This document shows positions 17,993 through 26,521 of a DNA stretch of 64,000 nucleotides, piece after piece. Numbering within the stretch: position 1 is the stretch's first letter; each line of letters begins with the position of its first letter. Source of the stretch: Chryseobacterium sp. StRB126 (lineage in GTDB: Bacteria; Bacteroidota; Bacteroidia; Flavobacteriales; Weeksellaceae). The DNA is taken from positions 3,348,001 to 3,412,000 of the forward strand of contig NZ_AP014624.1 of the NCBI RefSeq assembly GCF_000829375.1, read 5' to 3'. The translations under genes were made by a program, and so were the position numbers. The notes under the pieces are model-generated. The model searched no databases. It was not told the origin of the DNA and saw only the letters and a program-made list of their open reading frames with translations.

Positions 17993-18952
17993 ATGGATAG
18001 AACCAACATTATATCAATTGCTAAAAGCACTTTAGAAATTGAAATTTCAGAATTAGAAAAATTAAAAAACAGAATTGATGACCAGTTTGCCCAGGCAGTA
18101 GAAATTATTCACTCTGCAAAAGGGAAATTAATTGTAGTAGGAATTGGGAAATCTGCACATGTAGGTAATAAAATTGTTGCTACACTAAATTCTACGGGAA
18201 CGCCCTCTCAATTTTTGCATGCCTCGGAAGCTATTCACGGTGATCTGGGCGTGATCCAGAAACAGGATGTGGTGCTTTGTATCTCCAATTCCGGAAATTC
18301 TCCTGAAATAGCCAACCTTGTTCCCTATTTAAAGGATTATTCTTCTGCATTAATTGGAATGACGGGGAACAAAAGCAGTAAATTGGCTGAATTTTCAGAA
18401 ATTATTCTGGATACTCATGTTGATGTAGAAGCTTGTCCTAACAAACTGGCACCTACAAGTTCTACAACTATCCAAATGGCATTGGGAGATGCTCTTGCTG
18501 TAGCTTTAATGGAACTGAATGAATTCAAGGCCAACGATTTTGCCAAGTTTCATCCGGGAGGAAGCCTGGGTAAAAATTTAACCTCCAGAGTTGAACAGTT
18601 CCTTTCTTCACAAAAACCTCAGGTTTCAGAAGATGCTCCAATTAGGGATGTTATTATTTCCATCAGTGCATCAAGCCACGGAATTACCGTTGTTACCAAT
18701 GAAGATCAGATCATTGGAGTTATTACCGATGGGGATTTGAGAAGAATGTTGATGAAGGGAGAAGATATCACTAAGATTCTAGCCAAAGATATTATGTCTG
18801 CAAATCCAAGGACTATTGAAAAGAATTCACTTGCCAAAGAGGCGATGAAAATATTAAAAGGCAATAATATTGGTCAGCTGGTAGTTACTGAAAACGGAAA
18901 ATATTTCGGAATCATTGATCTTCACACATTATTGGATGAGGGTATTAATTAA
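17993..18952 (+). CDS. kdsD: D-arabinose-5-phosphate isomerase (KpsF/GutQ/KdsD family)
   Basis: 319 residues: an N-terminal SIS sugar-isomerase domain (GIGKSAHVGNKIVATLNSTG, CISNSGNSPEI) and two C-terminal CBS domains (about 200-319, containing VITDGDLRR). It interconverts D-ribulose-5-phosphate and D-arabinose-5-phosphate, the first step toward the Kdo of lipopolysaccharide. The length and domain order are those of KdsD/KpsF. I cannot separate the housekeeping from the capsule paralogue, but no capsule locus is adjacent. A Crp-family gene follows after 13 bp. Confidence 0.9.
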   Translation: MDRTNIISIAKSTLEIEISELEKLKNRIDDQFAQAVEIIHSAKGKLIVVGIGKSAHVGNKIVATLNSTGTPSQFLHASEAIHGDLGVIQKQDVVLCISNSGNSPEIANLVPYLKDYSSALIGMTGNKSSKLAEFSEIILDTHVDVEACPNKLAPTSSTTIQMALGDALAVALMELNEFKANDFAKFHPGGSLGKNLTSRVEQFLSSQKPQVSEDAPIRDVIISISASSHGITVVTNEDQIIGVITDGDLRRMLMKGEDITKILAKDIMSANPRTIEKNSLAKEAMKILKGNNIGQLVVTENGKYFGIIDLHTLLDEGIN

Positions 18953-18965
18953 TCCTTAGTATAAG

Positions 18966-19529
18966 ATGAGCCATTTTCTAAAAGAACATATTCAGGCCAT
19001 CATCAATCCCACCGATGATGAATTTGAAATCATCAAAAGCTTTTTTGTAAAAAAGAAATTCAGGAAAAGACAGTTTCTGATACAAGAACATCAGCCTGTA
19101 CACGAAATTTTTTTGATAGAAAAAGGTATTCTTAAAAGCAGCTTCATAGATAATTCTGGAAAGGAGCATATTCTTCAGTTTGCATCTTCTCACTGGTGGA
19201 TTTCAGATTTTGCAGGATTCTTCAAGCAGGAACCCTCATCGCTGGCAGTTGATTGCATTGAAGATTCTGAAGTATATGCCATCTCTTATGAAGATTTAAA
19301 TACGCTCTGTTTAAAAGTTCCTGCAATAGAGCACTTTTTCAGAGTAAAATCTAATTTCGGGTATGTAGCACTGCAGCAGAGGATTCTTTCATTAATGAGC
19401 AAGTCTGCTAAGGAGCGTTATGAAGATTTTATTAAACAGTATCCCGGTTTTATAGATCATATTCCGAAACAGCTTATTGCAAGCTACCTGGGAGTTTCAA
19501 GAGAAACATTAAGCCGATTATATTTATAA
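18966..19529 (+). CDS. Crp/Fnr family transcriptional regulator
   Basis: 187 residues. Residues 20-120 form a cyclic-nucleotide-binding-like beta barrel. The canonical cAMP phosphate-binding cassette is not evident, so the effector is unknown. There is no N-terminal cysteine cluster of an oxygen-sensing Fnr. The C-terminus is a helix-turn-helix with recognition helix GVSRETLSRLYL. R179, E180 and R184 sit where E. coli CRP has its base-contacting R180, E181 and R185, so a TGTGA-type site is expected, and such a site lies right behind the gene. It ends unusually soon after the recognition helix. It is probably cotranscribed with kdsD (13-bp gap). Confidence 0.88.
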   Translation: MSHFLKEHIQAIINPTDDEFEIIKSFFVKKKFRKRQFLIQEHQPVHEIFLIEKGILKSSFIDNSGKEHILQFASSHWWISDFAGFFKQEPSSLAVDCIEDSEVYAISYEDLNTLCLKVPAIEHFFRVKSNFGYVALQQRILSLMSKSAKERYEDFIKQYPGFIDHIPKQLIASYLGVSRETLSRLYL

Positions 19530-19530
19530 A

Positions 19531-19560
19531 GATGTGACTTGTGTCACATCTTTTTTTTGA
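19531..19560 (+). terminator. terminator after the Crp-family gene
   Basis: A 9-bp perfect stem (AGATGTGAC / GTCACATCT), 4-nt loop, and eight T. It starts just after the stop codon. Confidence 0.85.
19534..19549. promoter_or_regulatory. CRP-consensus palindrome TGTGACTTGTGTCACA
   Basis: TGTGA-N6-TCACA is the exact enterobacterial CRP consensus. It is the stem of the terminator between the Crp-family gene and the DJ-1/PfpI gene, and lies about 80 bp before the latter's start. It may be a working activator site for the downstream gene or merely the shape of this hairpin. Confidence 0.4.
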
Positions 19561-19627
19561 GGTATATCCTTATAATAGCTCTCTCAAAAATCCCACCTTT
19601 GTATTATAATTTTTAACAATAATACCA

Positions 19628-20314
19628 ATGAAAAAGAAAGCATTAATCGTAGTGACAAGTGTGGAAAAATATCCTGATATGGAAAGAGCAACAGGTCTAT
19701 GGCTGGGCGAGGCAGTTCATTTCTATGAAAAACTGGAAGAGCAGGGTTATGAAATAGATTTTGTAAGCCCGAAGGGAGGCTATACTCCACTTGATCCTAT
19801 TTCTCTGCAAATGTTTGTACAGCCTGTAGACTGGAAATATTATGCTGATGAAACATTCAGAAATAAATTAGGGGATACTTTTGCACCGCGTGACATCAAT
19901 CCTAAAGATTATAGTATCATTTACTATACAGGTGGACATGGTGTAGTTTGGGATTTCCCTGATAATATAGAGTTACAGGAAATAGCCCGCAGTATTTATG
20001 AAGATGGGGGGATTGTATCATCTGTATGTCATGGAGCCGTAGGACTTTTTAATATCAAACTTTCCAACGGAGAACTGTTGATTCAGGGAAAAACAGTAAC
20101 CGGTTTTTCAAATTCAGAAGAAATTGCTGCAGAATTGGCAGATCACATGCCTTACCTTACAGAAGATGTATTAAAAAGCAGAGGAGCTCAATATGTAAAA
20201 GCTGAGCAGGATTTTGTTCCTTTTGCAGTGGCAGATAGAAATCTGGTAACAGGACAAAATCCTCAATCCGGAGCTGCCGTAGCAGAAAAGGTATTGGAGA
20301 TTCTGAAAAAATAG
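19628..20314 (+). CDS. DJ-1/PfpI family protein (type 1 glutamine amidotransferase fold)
   Basis: 228 residues of the HchA/Hsp31-like class: ALIVVTSVEKYPDM at the start, YYTGGHGVVWDFPDN before the nucleophile, and the nucleophile elbow SVCHGAVGL with C134. Proteins of this type act as glyoxalase III, deglycase or stress chaperones; which applies here is uncertain. There is no signal peptide. The gene stands alone between two terminators and may be regulated from the CRP-like site upstream. Confidence 0.85.
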   Translation: MKKKALIVVTSVEKYPDMERATGLWLGEAVHFYEKLEEQGYEIDFVSPKGGYTPLDPISLQMFVQPVDWKYYADETFRNKLGDTFAPRDINPKDYSIIYYTGGHGVVWDFPDNIELQEIARSIYEDGGIVSSVCHGAVGLFNIKLSNGELLIQGKTVTGFSNSEEIAAELADHMPYLTEDVLKSRGAQYVKAEQDFVPFAVADRNLVTGQNPQSGAAVAEKVLEILKK

Positions 20315-20335
20315 AATGATCCCGGATATAATTGT

Positions 20336-20366
20336 AACAGACAGCCTTTTTGAACTGTCTGTTTTT
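20336..20366 (+). terminator. terminator after the DJ-1/PfpI gene
   Basis: A 9-bp stem (AACAGACAG / CTGTCTGTT), 10-nt loop, then a T-rich tail. Confidence 0.75.
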
Positions 20367-20523
20367 GTATTCGATAGTACCTTTTATAAATAAGTCTACA
20401 ATCTGTAATATTAACCTGAACAAATTCATGACTAATAAATTCTAAATACTGATTATTATTTCATAATTTCGCAGACTTAAACTGCTTCCCTTTTCAGGGT
20501 GGCATTTTGACAGATTCTATTAT

Positions 20524-21351
20524 ATGGACAATAACAAAGACATGTCCTTTCTGGGGCATATTGGAGAATTAAGAGGACATTTGGTCCGTTCAATTATTGC
20601 TATCATCATTGCAGCCTTTGCGGTTGGTTTCAATATCAACTGGATTATGGACCATATCTTTTTTGGACCTACCAGAAATGATTTCCCCACCTTCAAAATT
20701 GTTAATCATTTTTCAAGGTTGCTTTTGGGAGAAGACAGCATTCATCTTCCGAAGGATTTCCCGGTACGTGTACAAAGATTATATCAGCAGTTCAATGTGA
20801 TGATGGCCGTTTCCGTTTTTGGTGGAATGGTGGCTGCTTTTCCTTACATTGTATGGGAATTATGGCGTTTCATTAGTCCGGCTTTACATCCAAGAGAGAA
20901 AAAGAATTCTATCTATATCATTAATTCGGTATGGATGCTTTTTATGACCGGAGTTTTATGCGGATATTTTTTAATTCTTCCTTTTGCGGTTAATTTTGGA
21001 GTAATCTTTAAAATTTCAGATATCATTGTTCCTCTTTATGACCTGAGTGATTATACTACTTTGTTTTTACAGGTAGTTTTAGGGATGGGGGTTATTTTCC
21101 TATTTCCTATTCTGATCTATTTCCTTACCAGTATCGGAATTCTTACTCCTGTATTTATGAAGACCTATCGTCGTCATGCTATTGTATTAATCATGGTGGT
21201 TGCAGCAATTATTACACCTGCAGATGTATTAAGTATGCTGATGGCAGCTTTCCCCTTATTGATCTTATATGAATTCAGTATTATGATGTGCACCTTTACG
21301 TATAAAAGGGTACAGAAAAGCAATGGAAATCTTCCTGCCGTACAAAAATAA
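20524..21351 (+). CDS. tatC: Sec-independent protein translocase TatC
   Basis: 275 residues with six membrane segments and the TatC hallmarks: MSFLGHIGELRGHLVRS at the N-terminus, a conserved first periplasmic loop, and AFPYIVWELWRFISPALHPREKK after the second helix. It recognises twin-arginine signal peptides and, with TatA, exports folded proteins. It is slightly longer than the E. coli protein, with an insertion in the first periplasmic loop (about 55-95), as is common in Bacteroidota. No tatA gene is in the neighbourhood. Confidence 0.94.
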   Translation: MDNNKDMSFLGHIGELRGHLVRSIIAIIIAAFAVGFNINWIMDHIFFGPTRNDFPTFKIVNHFSRLLLGEDSIHLPKDFPVRVQRLYQQFNVMMAVSVFGGMVAAFPYIVWELWRFISPALHPREKKNSIYIINSVWMLFMTGVLCGYFLILPFAVNFGVIFKISDIIVPLYDLSDYTTLFLQVVLGMGVIFLFPILIYFLTSIGILTPVFMKTYRRHAIVLIMVVAAIITPADVLSMLMAAFPLLILYEFSIMMCTFTYKRVQKSNGNLPAVQK

Positions 21352-21392
21352 GCTCATAAAAGAACAATAAGTTCTTCTATCATAAAATTTAA

Positions 21393-21436
21393 ACAAATGC
21401 CGATCTCCTACTGGAAGATCGGCATTTGTTTTTTCA
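21393..21436 (+). terminator. terminator after tatC
   Basis: A perfect 14-bp stem (ACAAATGCCGATCT / AGATCGGCATTTGT) with 9-nt loop and a T run. Confidence 0.85.
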
Positions 21437-21627
21437 TTATATCTTTATTCATATAAATTCAATAAATATCCACATAATATATAAAGTCAACTTCCACAAC
21501 ACTCCACCCCAAATAAGCAGATATCTAATTAAATCGAAAAAAATCAAATTTATATTCAATAAAATTAAAAATAAACAAAAACATTTATTATTTTTACACG
21601 CATTAATTAAATTTATTAAAAAGTTAT

Positions 21628-24618
21628 ATGAAAAAGAAAATTATTCTTGTTTGCGCTCTTGCTTTAAGCTTAACAGGTTTACAGGCACAGCGTTGGATAC
21701 CAGTGTCTGAAAAGGTAACCCCTATAAGGAAAGAAGTCAGAATCGAATATGCTTATAAATTTGATCTTGCTTCCCTAAGAGATGCTTTAAAAAATGCTCC
21801 GGAAGCAGGAACTGGTGGTGCTCCAATAGTTGTTTCCTTGCCTACCGCTAATGGAAAAATGGAAAAATTTTCCGTGTACAGCTCTCCAACGGTTGCAAAG
21901 TCTATGGCAGAGAGATATGAATTAGGGGCCTATTCCGGAGTAGGAATAGATAATCCTAATAAGCAGATCAGATTTACTACCGCTCCTAATGATTTCCAAT
22001 CAATGTTATTTGATGCGAACACAGGAAAATATGAATTCATAGAGCCAATGAATAAAGAAAAGGATATCTATGGGGTATTCTATAAGTCTGATAGATCAAG
22101 TGAGGATCCTTTTGAATGTAAGGTTTCTGAACCTGAAGCCTTAAAAAAGCAAATGAATAAGCTGACAAGTACAAAAAATGTTTTGAACGGCTTTAAAAAC
22201 CCTAATAAAAATAACGATCAGAAATACAGAACCTACAGAATTGCAATCTCTGTAAACGGTGAATATACTCAACTTGCAGGAGGTGTTCCTCAGGCAGCAG
22301 CCCGTATTAATGCTACGATGCACAGAGTAAATGGAGTATTTGAGAAGGATTTTGGTATCCACATGATTGTTCAGGATTTTCCTCAGGTTATATTTACAAA
22401 TCCTGCTACAGATCCTTATTCTGATGTTATAGTAAATACAAACCCAACTACCGGCGCAATATCATATAGTGCTCCCGGAGCATGGAATCTACAAGTTCAA
22501 CAAACCTTGAGCAATACAGCGGGTATTGGAAATGATGCTTATGACATAGGACACTTCTTTGGCCACAGAGGTGGTGGTGGTAGTGCCGGTGATGTAGGTA
22601 ACGTATGTAGAGACCCGGAAGACAATAATGATGCTACTTCAAAAGGAGCAGGAATTACCTCTCCTAACATCGTTGATCAACCTTTTGGAGACACCTATGA
22701 TATTGACTTTGTAGCCCATGAAATAGGACATCAGTTTGGGGCTGCTCATACCATGTCTATTGCTCTTCACGGAGCTCATATGGAACCGGGTTCAGGTTCT
22801 ACAATTATGGGATATGCAGGTATTACCAACTATAATGTTCAAATGAATTCTGATGCCTATTTCCACATTAAGAATATTGAGGAAGTAGCTGATTACACTA
22901 ATTTTGTGACTTGTGGTACGATTACACCTGTTAATAACACCCCCCCTGTAGTACAGCCGATGGCTAGCAGAATAATTCCAAAAGGAACACCATTTATCTT
23001 AACTGCTTCTGCAACAGATGCACAAAACGATCCAATAACCTATACATGGGAACAGTATGATCTTACTGCTACTGCTTTTGGATTTGTAAGTGCTAACCGA
23101 AATAATGGTGCTAATTTCAGATCGATAATGCCAACAACCAATCCAGTACGTTACTTTCCTTCATTATCAAATGTTCTTAATGCAACTCCAAGTGGCACAT
23201 CATGGGAAACTGTATCCAACGTACCAAGAACATTAAACTTCAAGGTTACAGCAAGAGATAATAATCCGAATTTTGATCAGCAACAGACACAAAGCAGTCT
23301 GATGAAAGTGGATGTAGGAACCGAAGGACCTTTTAAAATAACTTCAACTACGGTTTACAAAAATACTCCGGCAGCCATCACTTGGGATGTAGTCAACACA
23401 AATAATGCCCCGTATAACGTACAGAATGTTAAAATAGATTACACTACTGATAATGGTGCTACATGGACAGTTATTACTCCTTCTACCCCAAATGACGGAG
23501 CGGAACCTTATGCATTTAATTCATTGGCAACCGGATCTACTGTAAAGATCAGAGTAAGTGCTATTGATAATATATTTTATGCTATTGGCAGCGCTACAAT
23601 TACTGATGCTTCAGCTGCTTGTACAACAATTGCTCCCACAGGAATTACTGTAACAGGAATTACAAGAAATTCTGCCAGCGTAAACTGGCCTGCTTTGCAA
23701 GATGGTAATTATTTTGTAAGATATAGACAGACAGGAACGGCTACATGGACTACAGTTCCTGTATCTACAAATGCCTATAACGTATCTGGCCTGAATACGG
23801 CTACTCAATATGAAGTACAAGTAGCTAATAAATGTGGTGTGGTAACTGGTGATTTCTCAACATCTACAAACTTTACTACATCTGCGTTTGCAAAATGTAC
23901 AGTACTTGGAAACAGTGGTGCAGCTACAAATATCGGTGGATACATCTCCAATGTTACAGTAACTCCAACAGGAATGAATCCTGTTTCAAATACGAGTACA
24001 GGTTCTTCTTATACTGATTATACAACAGATCTTACGAAATTGATTACTCTTAAAGTAGGAACTTCAGGCAACTCAATCAGCGTAAGTAAGGATTGGCTTA
24101 CAGCAGATCATTATTATGGTGGAGTAACTGCGTGGATAGACTTCAATAGAGATGGAGTATTCTCTACTTCTGAAGTGATCTATTCAAGTAACGACGCTAA
24201 TATTATTACGCCAGTATCTGGAAGTTTCTCAGTACCTGCAGATGCTTATACAGGAGGAAATGTAATCATGAGAGTTGGATATTCTTATTCTCAGGCTCCA
24301 AGCAGCGGTTGCAGCAATCTTCAATATGGAGAGTTTGAAGATTATCCTGTAAGTATTCAGGCACAGCTTTCTACAAATGATGTAGTAAAAGACAAGGCTT
24401 CTATCCAGATCTTCCCTAACCCGGTAAGTGATGTATTGAATGTAACTCAGGTTTCTTCTAAGGCACAATTCTCCATCACCAATATGGCAGGACAGAAAGT
24501 AATGAGCGGTCAGATCTCAGATAACAAGATCTCTGTTTCAAGACTGAGCACGGGAGCTTATATTATTTCAATTGAAGATAAGGGAACTACTTCAAATCTG
24601 AAATTCATTAAAAAATAA
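21628..24618 (+). CDS. secreted reprolysin-like zinc metallopeptidase with T9SS sorting domain
   Basis: 996 residues. Signal peptide (ends SLTGLQAQ), a propeptide-like N-terminal region to about 200, then a metzincin protease domain with the zinc site HEIGHQFGAAH (H364, E365, H368, H374) and a downstream turn at STIMGY containing the metzincin Met. Later come a fibronectin type III domain (about 670-750), a GEVED-type domain ending YGEFEDYPVSI, and a C-terminal type A T9SS sorting domain (IFPNPVSDVLNV to LKFIKK). The protein is exported by Sec and then through T9SS and probably attached to the cell surface or released. It is the first of three successive exported metallopeptidases. Confidence 0.92.
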   Translation: MKKKIILVCALALSLTGLQAQRWIPVSEKVTPIRKEVRIEYAYKFDLASLRDALKNAPEAGTGGAPIVVSLPTANGKMEKFSVYSSPTVAKSMAERYELGAYSGVGIDNPNKQIRFTTAPNDFQSMLFDANTGKYEFIEPMNKEKDIYGVFYKSDRSSEDPFECKVSEPEALKKQMNKLTSTKNVLNGFKNPNKNNDQKYRTYRIAISVNGEYTQLAGGVPQAAARINATMHRVNGVFEKDFGIHMIVQDFPQVIFTNPATDPYSDVIVNTNPTTGAISYSAPGAWNLQVQQTLSNTAGIGNDAYDIGHFFGHRGGGGSAGDVGNVCRDPEDNNDATSKGAGITSPNIVDQPFGDTYDIDFVAHEIGHQFGAAHTMSIALHGAHMEPGSGSTIMGYAGITNYNVQMNSDAYFHIKNIEEVADYTNFVTCGTITPVNNTPPVVQPMASRIIPKGTPFILTASATDAQNDPITYTWEQYDLTATAFGFVSANRNNGANFRSIMPTTNPVRYFPSLSNVLNATPSGTSWETVSNVPRTLNFKVTARDNNPNFDQQQTQSSLMKVDVGTEGPFKITSTTVYKNTPAAITWDVVNTNNAPYNVQNVKIDYTTDNGATWTVITPSTPNDGAEPYAFNSLATGSTVKIRVSAIDNIFYAIGSATITDASAACTTIAPTGITVTGITRNSASVNWPALQDGNYFVRYRQTGTATWTTVPVSTNAYNVSGLNTATQYEVQVANKCGVVTGDFSTSTNFTTSAFAKCTVLGNSGAATNIGGYISNVTVTPTGMNPVSNTSTGSSYTDYTTDLTKLITLKVGTSGNSISVSKDWLTADHYYGGVTAWIDFNRDGVFSTSEVIYSSNDANIITPVSGSFSVPADAYTGGNVIMRVGYSYSQAPSSGCSNLQYGEFEDYPVSIQAQLSTNDVVKDKASIQIFPNPVSDVLNVTQVSSKAQFSITNMAGQKVMSGQISDNKISVSRLSTGAYIISIEDKGTTSNLKFIKK

Positions 24619-24638
24619 AAATCCCTTCTTTATATTAC

Positions 24639-24663
24639 AGCCCGGCATTAGCCGGGCTTTTTT
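24639..24663 (+). terminator. terminator after the T9SS metallopeptidase gene
   Basis: A GC-rich 8-bp perfect stem (AGCCCGGC / GCCGGGCT), 4-nt loop and T run. Confidence 0.88.
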
Positions 24664-24728
24664 ATACATTTAGGCGAAATTAGTCGGCATTTTCATATTA
24701 TCTTTATCCGGCTGTTAATTTAATTTTA

Positions 24729-24736
24729 TACTTTTG
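24729..24736 (+). promoter_or_regulatory. candidate -7 box TACTTTTG
   Basis: An exact TAnnTTTG match 24 bp before the M1 peptidase start. The -33 region is not convincing. Confidence 0.45.
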
Positions 24737-24760
24737 AAAAGATTATTAATTTAATTTTAC

Positions 24761-26392
24761 ATGAAAAAGCTGTCATACACACTTTTATTGGTTTCGGGAC
24801 TTGCTTTTGGGCAACTCTTTGAAAAAAATAAAGTGTATACTAAACAAGATACATTGAAAGGTTCCAATACTCCATTCAGAGATTTTTGGGATGTTAAAAA
24901 ATATAATTTTTCCGTAGAGCCTGATTTCGAACAGAAAAGCATTAAGGGTACAAATAAAATAAGCCTTGAAATCATCAAGGACATCACCAATCCTGTATTT
25001 CAGATTGACCTTCAGCAACCTATGAAAGCTGGAAAAATTACAGCAAGCTTCCCTATTGCCAACTCTAAACAGGATGGAGATTTTATCTTTATCACTACGA
25101 AGAAAAAATTCAAAAAAGGCGAAAAATATACGATTGATGTTGACTATTCCGGGAATCCCCATATTGCCAAGAATGCTCCCTGGGATGGTGGATGGGTTTT
25201 CACCCAAGATAAAAACGGAAACCCATGGATGAGCCCTGCTGTTCAGGGAATAGGGTCTTCTATATGGCTTCCGACTAAAGATATCTGGAGTGATGAACCG
25301 GACAACGGAATCATCATGAAAATTATTACTCCTAATGATCTTGTAGGCGTTGGAAACGGAAGATTAATTGATAAAAAAACTAACGGAAACAAGACTACCT
25401 ATACCTGGGAAGTGAAAAACCCGATTAATGATTACTCTATTATCCCAAACATTGGTAAATATGTAAATTTTAAAGATACTTATGACGGGGAAAAAGGTAA
25501 ACTGGATCTGGATTACTGGGTTCTTGACTATAATCTCGACAAAGCAAAGAAGCAGTTTGAGCAGGTGAAGCCAATGCTTTCCGCATTTGAACATTGGTTT
25601 GGCCCTTATCCTTTCTATGAAGATTCCTACAAACTGGTAGATTCTCCTTATCTCGGAATGGAACATCAGAGTAATATTGCTTATGGAAATGGTTATCAAA
25701 ATGGTTACCGTGGAAAAGACCTTTCAGGAACAGGAATTGGCTTGAAGTGGGATTATATCATTATTCATGAAAGTGGTCACGAATGGTTTGCCAACAATAT
25801 CACCGCAAAGGATGAAGCAGATATGTGGATCCATGAGAGTTTCACTATGTACTCAGAAGTTCTTTTTACAGAAAATTATCTGGATAAAAAGTCTGCAGAC
25901 CTCTATATGATAGGCCTTAGAGGAAAAATTGATAATGATGTTCCTATTATTGGAAAGTATGGCGTAAGAAATGAAGGTAGCGGAGATATGTATCCAAAAG
26001 GCGCCAATATGATTCATACGATAAGACAGGTCATTAATAATGATGAAAAATTCAGACAGATTTTAAGAGGATTAGGTAAGGATTTCTATCATCAGACGGT
26101 TACTACCAAACAGATTGAAGATTATATTTCATCAAAATCAGGGATTGATTTCTCCACTGTTTTTGACCAATATCTGAGAACCATTAAGATCCCTACTCTT
26201 GAATATATTCAAAATGGAGACACCTTAAAATTCAGATACACGAATGTTGTGAAGAATTTGAAACTTCCGATTATCATCAATGGAGATCAGACCATAAACC
26301 CAACTGAAGAATGGCAGACAGTAAAACTTAAGAAAAGCACTCCTGTTGAACTGAACAAAAATTACTACATTAATTATGTAAGCGTACAGTAA
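24761..26392 (+). CDS. M1 family aminopeptidase, exported
   Basis: 543 residues with a short signal peptide (MKKLSYTLLLVSGLAFGQ). An N-terminal beta domain (about 35-240) leads to the exopeptidase motif YLGMEHQSN (the GxMEN element) and the gluzincin site HESGHEWFANN with H336, E337 and H340, and E359 in WIHESF as third ligand. It removes N-terminal residues from peptides. It stops soon after the thermolysin-like domain and lacks the long C-terminal HEAT-like domain of classical PepN, as in the compact M1 group of Bacteroidota. It lies between the T9SS protease and the M61 gene, each with its own terminator, so the genes form a cluster rather than one operon. Confidence 0.9.
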   Translation: MKKLSYTLLLVSGLAFGQLFEKNKVYTKQDTLKGSNTPFRDFWDVKKYNFSVEPDFEQKSIKGTNKISLEIIKDITNPVFQIDLQQPMKAGKITASFPIANSKQDGDFIFITTKKKFKKGEKYTIDVDYSGNPHIAKNAPWDGGWVFTQDKNGNPWMSPAVQGIGSSIWLPTKDIWSDEPDNGIIMKIITPNDLVGVGNGRLIDKKTNGNKTTYTWEVKNPINDYSIIPNIGKYVNFKDTYDGEKGKLDLDYWVLDYNLDKAKKQFEQVKPMLSAFEHWFGPYPFYEDSYKLVDSPYLGMEHQSNIAYGNGYQNGYRGKDLSGTGIGLKWDYIIIHESGHEWFANNITAKDEADMWIHESFTMYSEVLFTENYLDKKSADLYMIGLRGKIDNDVPIIGKYGVRNEGSGDMYPKGANMIHTIRQVINNDEKFRQILRGLGKDFYHQTVTTKQIEDYISSKSGIDFSTVFDQYLRTIKIPTLEYIQNGDTLKFRYTNVVKNLKLPIIINGDQTINPTEEWQTVKLKKSTPVELNKNYYINYVSVQ

Positions 26393-26393
26393 G

Positions 26394-26432
26394 AAAAAAG
26401 CAAATTTGCAGATCAGCAGGTTTGCTTTTTTT
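26394..26432 (+). terminator. terminator after the M1 peptidase gene
   Basis: A stem AAAAAAGCAAA / TTTGCTTTTTT with a 16-nt loop, immediately behind the stop codon; weaker than its neighbours because the stem is AT rich. Confidence 0.6.
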
Positions 26433-26521
26433 GTTTTTAATAAAATTTTAAGAAAAGTTTAATACTTAATCCGTAACAAAATGGAAAAACAAGCAACTAT
26501 TTAATTATAAATTTAAACCTA

